63,555 nucleotides of DNA from a virus. Under the pieces are notes generated by a model. The model saw only the letters and a list, made by a program, of their open reading frames with translations, made no database searches and was not told the origin of the DNA. The position numbers and the translations under genes are program-made. This document shows positions 58,941-63,555 of the stretch, piece after piece; the stretch's first letter is position 1, and each line of letters begins with the position of its first letter. The stretch lies in IMG/VR virus record IMGVR_UViG_3300004806_000026, positions 1 to 63,555 of that record; one strand, given 5' to 3'.

Positions 58941-59837
58941 ATGGGATACTATGGACTAAATACATTTGACGAAGTGGCTAAACGCTACATGGATACTAAG
59001 CCCTTGCGTGGTAAACGTGCAAGTGAAGATATTAGACCTTTGGGCACTGGCTTCGAACGCCGTTACACTTGGAAACGTATTATTCGTATCAACGAAAACA
59101 AATATGTTCTGAATGATGGTAACAACATCTTTTGGGCGCACAACACATTGCAGTATGAAGATACCGCACCAATCGTATGGGAACGCAAAGATGGGCGTGA
59201 CTACATCACAATACGAAACAACTGGAACAATGGCAGTGCCGTATCTCGCTATAAGTTCTTACAGCAATGGTTACCAAAAGGTATGAATTTTACATTCAAC
59301 CAACAAGGCAAACATTATGTAGTTTACAAAGGCGAACTAAACTTCTTGCCAAAACCCATACTCAATGTAGACTGGGGGAAGAAGATATATACGGTAGAGC
59401 GTGATAGCAAGATCGTGTACGAGGAACGCTATGGTGAATTCATCAGAGCTAATGAGTTGCAACCCTTTGTCACAAGACGTAAAGACAAAGCATTGGTAGC
59501 CGAGTATGAACCCAAGATAGAAGAATTTTGGATATGGATGCAGATTATGTTGCCAATACTGGGGGACATGGACTACGACAAGAAAGCCACATATGCAAGT
59601 AAGCTTTGCACAAGCGGGATATGGTATTGGAAAAAATATACACCACAAGAAAAAGTGCGTGAAGCACTTAACAACCCCGAGTCTGAGTATCGGGTGGCGT
59701 TAGCAGTATGTTGTGCAGATGAGATAGGTGCGTATAAAAGTGGCACAACGGGGTTCACACCAAAACCAGATTCGCTTCAAAAGTTAAAGGAGTTGATGCG
59801 TAAGATAGCGGGTTTGTATGCAGTGGAATTGAAATAA
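58941..59837 (+). CDS. Unknown phage protein, 298 aa
   Basis: Starts MGYYGLNTFDEVAKRYMDTKP with AACAGGAGAA leader. Basic, aromatic-rich and beta-like in the middle (TWKRIIRINENKYVLNDGNNIFWAHN, WERKDGRDYITIRNN), helical at the end. I recall similar uncharacterised proteins in phages carrying the MoxR/VWA genes, but no function is known. Same leader style as the preceding genes. Confidence 0.75.
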   Translation: MGYYGLNTFDEVAKRYMDTKPLRGKRASEDIRPLGTGFERRYTWKRIIRINENKYVLNDGNNIFWAHNTLQYEDTAPIVWERKDGRDYITIRNNWNNGSAVSRYKFLQQWLPKGMNFTFNQQGKHYVVYKGELNFLPKPILNVDWGKKIYTVERDSKIVYEERYGEFIRANELQPFVTRRKDKALVAEYEPKIEEFWIWMQIMLPILGDMDYDKKATYASKLCTSGIWYWKKYTPQEKVREALNNPESEYRVALAVCCADEIGAYKSGTTGFTPKPDSLQKLKELMRKIAGLYAVELK

Positions 59838-59858
59838 CAACTTAACAGGAGAGTAAAC

Positions 59859-60815
59859 ATGAGTATCCGATACATAAAAATATCTGAATTATTAACAGAT
59901 GAAGCTAAGTTTCAAACAGATATATACAAGGTACACGAGAGCGTAACGCCAGTAATAGATAAACTCTTTAATGGTTGGCACGTCAGCGAGGAAATGTATA
60001 ACTATATGACTGCGGTAAGTAAAGCAATGCCGAAAGCAAAGTTTGCCCCACATAGCGTGGAGTGGGTATCTATGCCCGGGGAGTCATACAGACACGTTAA
60101 CAAGTTTGCTGTATACATGGATGAGTTTCCCTATGCTTTAGGATTCATAGGTTATGGTGACTTTAGTGTTAATGGTAATAGCCGAGCGTACATGGTAGAG
60201 AGTCGCAAGATTAAGAACACTAAGTACTCATCACGTCGTGATCAGTATTATATGCAGATAACTACCGACTTGAAGAAGGCAACCAAGAACGCATCCACAT
60301 ACCTTACGCCTTATTCTATTAAGGAGTTAGCACAAGTTACTTATCGGTCGTTTTCTCGCAATGTCGAGAGGGTCAAAGAGGAAGTAGACGGACTACCCCA
60401 TAAGATCACAAGACCTATTCGTGACAAGACAAGCGCAATCATTGCAGAGATGAGGAATCTTATGGCACAGAACGTGACGTTCGTAACCGAGGAGTTCAAG
60501 ACCCTTGCCGAAGTATTGGTAGATACCCTTACCGAGCAGGAAGAAGAACGTAAGCGCCATGTGTTCGGTATGTATGTACGCATTAAGAACATAGGCACAG
60601 ATACTTATGCAGAGGTATACAAAGTGCATGATGTTAAGAATAACGCATTCAGCATTAAAGATGATGGTAGTCCACCGACTACAGTATTACTTTCAGATTT
60701 TGACGGCGACTTGGCAGGTAACATAGCTGTCCTTAATATGTTAAAAGATGAACAGTATGTACCACGAGTAGGTTACAAAGTAGATAGCAACACTTATTGG
60801 TTGGAGCGTGTATGA
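59859..60815 (+). CDS. Unknown phage protein, 318 aa
   Basis: Helical with charged stretches (NVERVKEEVDGLPHKITRPIRDK, AEVLVDTLTEQEEERKRHV) and a C-terminal beta part (MYVRIKNIGTDTYAEVYKVHDV). It holds a degenerate palindrome at 60,666 coding GSPPTT. Function unknown. Its stop overlaps the next start. Confidence 0.75.
   Translation: MSIRYIKISELLTDEAKFQTDIYKVHESVTPVIDKLFNGWHVSEEMYNYMTAVSKAMPKAKFAPHSVEWVSMPGESYRHVNKFAVYMDEFPYALGFIGYGDFSVNGNSRAYMVESRKIKNTKYSSRRDQYYMQITTDLKKATKNASTYLTPYSIKELAQVTYRSFSRNVERVKEEVDGLPHKITRPIRDKTSAIIAEMRNLMAQNVTFVTEEFKTLAEVLVDTLTEQEEERKRHVFGMYVRIKNIGTDTYAEVYKVHDVKNNAFSIKDDGSPPTTVLLSDFDGDLAGNIAVLNMLKDEQYVPRVGYKVDSNTYWLERV
60666..60683. repeat. Degenerate 18-bp palindrome inside a gene
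   Basis: GGTAGTCCACCGACTACA, two changes from the consensus, read in the same frame as copies 5 and 6 (Gly-Ser-Pro-Pro-Thr-Thr). Confidence 0.55.
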
Positions 60816-61267
60816 GCATGATATATAAAGCAAAGGATAGGTACAGCATGGGTTGGACTGACCCATTGGGTACTTACGGCAGTCTCGACAATTTCACGGA
60901 AAGGAATTGGGAAAAACTTAGTTTGCTTGAGAAGATCACATACGATATAGAGCGATGTGCGCCGGCTACGATAGGCAATACGTTCCTTAACATACGAAAA
61001 CAAGTTGTTAGTATGATTGCGGAGAAACCTATTTACAGAATTTTAATTAGAGGAGATAATTCTATTGAAACAGATTGCTATGATATGATAGACTTATTCA
61101 AACCTGAATTAGAAAAGGCATATTCTAGTATTGACGATTTACCTGAATGGGTGAAGGAACGACTAGCAGTCTTATCTATATTAAACCCCGACCAACGCAA
61201 CGAAGAAGTAGAGGGTGTAGGTAGACGAATAGCGAAGAACATCTATTGGGTGTACAAAGGAGAATAA
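60812..61267 (+). CDS. Unknown protein with a major-capsid-like N-terminal motif, 151 aa
   Basis: Start at the ATG overlapping the previous stop (ATGA). Residues 6-24 read KAKDRYSMGWTDPLGTYGS, closely matching the end of the major capsid protein (KSRERYSFGYSDPLGIYGS; 12 of 19 identical). The rest is helical with LPEWVKERLAVLSILNPD and IAKNIYWVYKGE. No other family recognised. The shared motif suggests binding to a partner the capsid tail also meets. Confidence 0.7.
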   Translation: MSMIYKAKDRYSMGWTDPLGTYGSLDNFTERNWEKLSLLEKITYDIERCAPATIGNTFLNIRKQVVSMIAEKPIYRILIRGDNSIETDCYDMIDLFKPELEKAYSSIDDLPEWVKERLAVLSILNPDQRNEEVEGVGRRIAKNIYWVYKGE

Positions 61268-61270
61268 TAA

Positions 61271-61585
61271 GTGGCATCAACGCCCGAAGCAAAAGTTAAG
61301 AAGTCTGTGCGCCAAGTCTTAGATAGGCTTGGTGCGTATTATGTGATGCCAGTGACAGGCGGTTACGGTAATCAGGGTGCGCCCGACTTCCTTATTTGCT
61401 TGAACGGACTTTTTTACGGCGTGGAATGCAAAGCCGGAAAAGGAAAGCCAACTGAACTGCAACTTCTCAACATGAGAAAGATAATAAAAGCAGGGGGTGT
61501 GGCATTAGTGGTGTATGAGAATGACATCTCATACTTAGAGTCTTTATTAACAACAGGAGTTAACAATGAGAAAACAAACATCTAA
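61271..61585 (+). CDS. VRR-NUC domain nuclease, 104 aa
   Basis: Single-domain PD-(D/E)XK nuclease: GGYGNQGAPDFLICLNG (Asp39), GVECKAGKGKPTELQ (Glu52, Lys54, Gln64). Stand-alone VRR-NUC proteins in phages act on branched DNA, likely as junction resolvases. Starts with GTG behind AAAGGAGAATAATAA. Its 3' end overlaps the winged-helix gene. Confidence 0.88.
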   Translation: MASTPEAKVKKSVRQVLDRLGAYYVMPVTGGYGNQGAPDFLICLNGLFYGVECKAGKGKPTELQLLNMRKIIKAGGVALVVYENDISYLESLLTTGVNNEKTNI

Positions 61586-62003
61586 ACAAAAGATACTTAA
61601 CGCTTTAGAAACTAAAAGCATGAAGCCAAAAGATGTGGCTATTGCAACGAAGTTAAATATTAAAACGGTATACGCAATACTTTATAAATTGCATAGTGTA
61701 GGCGATATTATCAAAGGCGATGATGGTGCTTACGTCATTCAACGTGTACAACTTAAAGATAAGCATATAGAAAAATTAACTTCTGAAACTATCAAGAAGT
61801 TTAAAGATACGATTGAAGAGCAACGAGCAGAGATTGCTAAATACCACGAGTGGTGCTTGGAGTGGAAGAAGATGGTCAGAAATGCGGAAGATAAAGCAGA
61901 GCAACTCGATGCTGTGTTAAATCGTTCATTCGCAGTTATACATTACCTTGAAGAACGTGTAGAAAAACTTACTATACGAGTCCACAACCTACCACAAGAG
62001 TAA
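61566..62003 (+). CDS. Winged-helix protein with coiled coil, 145 aa
   Basis: Residues 5-58 (KQKILNALETKSMKPKDVAIATKLNIKTVYAILYKLHSVGDIIKGDDG) form a winged helix-turn-helix. Residues 65-140 are a charged coil, suitable for dimer formation. A dimeric wHTH next to palindrome copy 10 is a reasonable candidate ligand for the repeat family. Confidence 0.75.
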   Translation: MRKQTSKQKILNALETKSMKPKDVAIATKLNIKTVYAILYKLHSVGDIIKGDDGAYVIQRVQLKDKHIEKLTSETIKKFKDTIEEQRAEIAKYHEWCLEWKKMVRNAEDKAEQLDAVLNRSFAVIHYLEERVEKLTIRVHNLPQE

Positions 62004-62021
62004 TGTAGTCGACCGACTACA
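62004..62021. repeat. 18-bp palindrome, copy 10
   Basis: TGTAGTCGACCGACTACA begins right after the wHTH stop and ends only a few bases before the AAGGAG of the next gene, so bound protein or a hairpin would touch its ribosome-binding site. Confidence 0.85.
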
Positions 62022-62033
62022 TAAGGAGAAACT

Positions 62034-62231
62034 ATGTCAGAACAAGACAGGATATATCTACGACATCTTTATGCGATGTTTGCAATGATGAAGATGACTT
62101 GGAGTAAGGGTGAGGAGAAAGAAGATGCCGAAGATTGCTTTGTCATTGCAGATGCTATGTTAGAAGCGAGTGAATCTAAGCCAGTCGAGGAAGGCATAGT
62201 TTCTATTAAGAAACGAAGGAGTAAACAATGA
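62034..62231 (+). CDS. Small helical protein, 65 aa
   Basis: MSEQDRIYLRHLYAMFAMMKMTWSKGEEKEDAEDC, then an acidic helix and a basic end (KKRRSKQ). It follows palindrome 10 directly. Family unknown. Stop overlaps the next start. Confidence 0.6.
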   Translation: MSEQDRIYLRHLYAMFAMMKMTWSKGEEKEDAEDCFVIADAMLEASESKPVEEGIVSIKKRRSKQ

Positions 62232-62344
62232 TAACAACTAGCACAGGAATTAAGATAGGTTGTAGGTACGACCCTTGGTATGTTTATCATAGTGAAGATC
62301 AGGACTGGATTAAATACTTAATAAATTGGGGGTGGTATGACTAA
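62228..62344 (+). CDS. Tiny aromatic-rich protein, 38 aa
   Basis: ATG overlaps the previous TGA (ATGA). ITTSTGIKIGCRYDPWYVYHSEDQDWIKYLINWGWYD is rich in Trp and Tyr (shown in part as motif, residues 12-38 carry most aromatics). Its end overlaps the next start. Weak evidence beyond coupling. Confidence 0.4.
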   Translation: MITTSTGIKIGCRYDPWYVYHSEDQDWIKYLINWGWYD

Positions 62345-62540
62345 AGAAGAAATGATTGAATTGGCTAAACAAGCAGGATGGGAATATGCACATGGTGATA
62401 GTGGATTCGAACCTTTGTGGACATTTGCCAAACTGATAGCAGTTAAAGAACGTGAGGAATGTGCAAAGATGTGTGATGAATCTGAATATCCTGATGGATC
62501 TGATTTGGCTCATTTAATTCGTGCAAGGGGACAAGAATGA
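62337..62540 (+). CDS. Small conserved accessory protein, 67 aa
   Basis: MTKEEMIELAKQAGWEYAHG, then LWTFAKLIAVKEREECAKMCDE and SDLAHLIRARGQE. This plan is very common in phage accessory regions and prophages; function unknown. It ends in ATGA overlap with the next gene. Confidence 0.75.
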   Translation: MTKEEMIELAKQAGWEYAHGDSGFEPLWTFAKLIAVKEREECAKMCDESEYPDGSDLAHLIRARGQE

Positions 62541-62791
62541 AGTTTAGAAAAAAGCCTGTGGTGATTGATGCCACACAATGGTTCAAGATGGGCGACCATC
62601 CTGCTGTTGAAGAATCTTTGGCAAATGCTCAGTTTGGGTGGATTGATACCTTAGAAGGTGGTCATATCGTCAGTTCAGGCGACTGGATCATCACTGGCGT
62701 GAAGGGTGAGCACTACCCATGCAAACCTGACATCTTTGAGGCAACTTACGAACCAGTTGAAGTTGTATTTGAATATAAAAGCTACCCATAA
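62537..62791 (+). CDS. PGDYG/DUF-type phage protein, 84 aa
   Basis: The form MKFRKKPVVIDATQW, SGDWIITGVKGEHYPCKPDIFEATYEPV is a widespread phage family with a conserved GDWIITGVKGE core. Role unknown. Coupled to the previous gene. Confidence 0.85.
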   Translation: MKFRKKPVVIDATQWFKMGDHPAVEESLANAQFGWIDTLEGGHIVSSGDWIITGVKGEHYPCKPDIFEATYEPVEVVFEYKSYP

Positions 62792-62800
62792 GGAACAAGA

Positions 62801-62965
62801 ATGAACGAAGAATATACTTTTTATTCACCGCCCAAGCCAAATATTATTTTTAGACTTGGTAAAGATAGCAACATAATTTTTCACAGTCATATACCAAAAC
62901 CGCCCAATGCTTTTCAAAGATGGATGTTAAGAACATTGCTAGGAATTTATATGGAGTTGATATGA
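62801..62965 (+). CDS. Small Pro-rich protein, 54 aa
   Basis: ATG follows AAGGAACAAGA. MNEEYTFYSPPKPNIIFRLG and HSHIPKPPNAFQRWMLRTLLGIYMEL. Unknown. The stop overlaps the start of the next gene by ATGA. Confidence 0.5.
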   Translation: MNEEYTFYSPPKPNIIFRLGKDSNIIFHSHIPKPPNAFQRWMLRTLLGIYMELI

Positions 62966-63480
62966 CTAGACAGGAAGCTATAAATATACTTTTAGATCAC
63001 TTTAGTGCAGGATTTGTCCGCACAATAGAGGATGCGCTAAACAAAGAATGGGTAGGGTTGACTAATAACGAAGTTTTGTTGCAATACTCAAAAGAGGATG
63101 TTGAGTGGCAAAAGCAACAGATGGAACATGCACAACAATTAAACGCAGAAGCACTAAAGCAAGAGCAAGACGAGCCTGTTGCTTATTTTAGTCCGCAAAA
63201 AGGCGGTTTTTACTGGGCAAAGCCAACAACAGTTACCGCACCAGTAACAATTGACGTTGAGCCATTGCCTTTTTACACCACACCACAAGGATGTGCTGAA
63301 TGTGGAAATGGTGGTGGTTATGCGTTGTATTGCGTTGCCTGTGTTGAAAAGTTTTTTGGTAAAGGTAAAGAATGGGTAGGGTTGACTGATGAGGAAATAA
63401 AAGACATTGTTGATTGTGGTAGAACTGATTATGTAAATATTAAGAAAGCGGAACAAAAATTAAAGGATAAGAACACATGA
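62962..63480 (+). CDS. Mosaic Eaa-like accessory protein, 172 aa
   Basis: Start at ATG 62,962, giving MTRQEAINILLDHFSAGF. It joins modules often shuffled in phage genes: EWVGLTNNEV, EQDEPVAYFSP, PLPFYTTPQ, EWVGLTDEEIKDIV. A CxxC...CxxC patch (CAECGNGGGYALYCVAC) sits near the middle. The two EWVGLT copies suggest internal duplication. Function unknown. Confidence 0.7.
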   Translation: MTRQEAINILLDHFSAGFVRTIEDALNKEWVGLTNNEVLLQYSKEDVEWQKQQMEHAQQLNAEALKQEQDEPVAYFSPQKGGFYWAKPTTVTAPVTIDVEPLPFYTTPQGCAECGNGGGYALYCVACVEKFFGKGKEWVGLTDEEIKDIVDCGRTDYVNIKKAEQKLKDKNT

Positions 63481-63555
63481 TTGAATACGACTTTGAGGGA
63501 TATGCCAAGTCTAAAATTGATAAAGGATTAGGCTATTTGGAAGGTTTTAGTAAAG
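63477..63555 (+). CDS. 5' end of a gene cut by the window edge
   Basis: ATG overlaps the previous TGA as ATGA and the frame stays open to the last base: MIEYDFEGYAKSKIDKGLGY and on. Unknown; truncated. Confidence 0.5.
   Translation, partial: MIEYDFEGYAKSKIDKGLGYLEGFSK

Noticed and set aside
1-63555. Prophage or temperate phage
   Set aside because: No integrase, attachment site, partition pair or obvious CI-type repressor was seen. The excisionase-like HTH at 6,074 alone does not support integration.
1-63555. tRNA genes
   Set aside because: I saw no convincing cloverleaf in the intergenic spaces, which are mostly shorter than 50 bases outside the control region; a dedicated scan was not possible.
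63477-63555. Joining of the last ORF to the first bases of the window as one gene in a circular genome
   Set aside because: Joined directly, the frame differs from the open frame at base 2, so the ends do not simply meet there; missing sequence between them cannot be excluded.

Overview
The window looks like most or all of the genome of a lytic, short-tailed (podovirus-type) tailed phage of a Gram-negative bacterium. The evidence is a large-terminase/portal/scaffold/capsid block, adaptor and nozzle-like tail proteins with no tape-measure or tail-tube gene, two very large ejection-type virion proteins, a GH19 endolysin and a nested Rz/Rz1 spanin pair. I see no integrase, phage RNA polymerase, tRNA or ribosomal gene. 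The near-consensus sigma70-type promoters suggest that host RNA polymerase transcribes it. The host cannot be named from the sequence alone. Genes are tightly packed, often overlap as ATGA, and several use TTG, GTG or possibly ATT starts.

Layout. (1) 1-10,288, rightward: overlapping micro-genes (a small membrane protein, a C2H2-type finger, a ribbon-helix-helix-like protein), a DUF3310 protein, family A DNA polymerase, Cas4-like nuclease, small HNH protein, SNF2-type helicase, an HTH protein, a Zn/acidic-tail SSB candidate, and an AEP primase-helicase fusion. This is the replication module, and it ends at an intrinsic terminator (10,346-10,372). (2) 10,371-51,801, leftward: the virion and lysis block. 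In transcription order it runs: terminase, portal, GroES-like protein, scaffold, major capsid, head-to-tail proteins, many small basic Gly/Lys-rich proteins, tail fibres with a duplicated cassette, a 2OG-Fe(II) oxygenase, lysis genes, nozzle-like protein, and the 1,007 aa and 2,235 aa ejection-type proteins. Three endonuclease genes interrupt this block. (3) 51,802-53,795: a control region of two long non-coding stretches around one 183 aa gene. It holds divergent promoters, two tandem terminators, a duplicated repeat module, and an inverted array of TTGTTC/GAACAA heptamers that resembles an origin or operator. (4) 53,796-63,555, rightward: small accessory genes; a three-gene set of an unknown DUF3150-like protein, a MoxR-type AAA+ ATPase and a HExxH/VWA-like protein; then a VRR-NUC nuclease, a winged-helix protein and mosaic small phage genes. 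The last gene is cut by the window edge.

The most unusual feature is an 18-bp palindrome, consensus TGTAGTCGRYCGACTACA, found at ten sites between 52.2 and 62.0 kb, plus degenerate copies at 8.5 and 60.7 kb. Most copies sit just upstream of ribosome-binding sites. Three lie inside genes in the same reading frame, as a six-codon cassette (CSRPTT, CSLPTT, GSPPTT). I saw no full copy in the leftward structural block. The pattern suggests a phage-wide operator (stoperator-like) or hairpin system that marks the right-arm genes. Together with the heptamer array it is the best candidate here for an undescribed regulatory or replication system.
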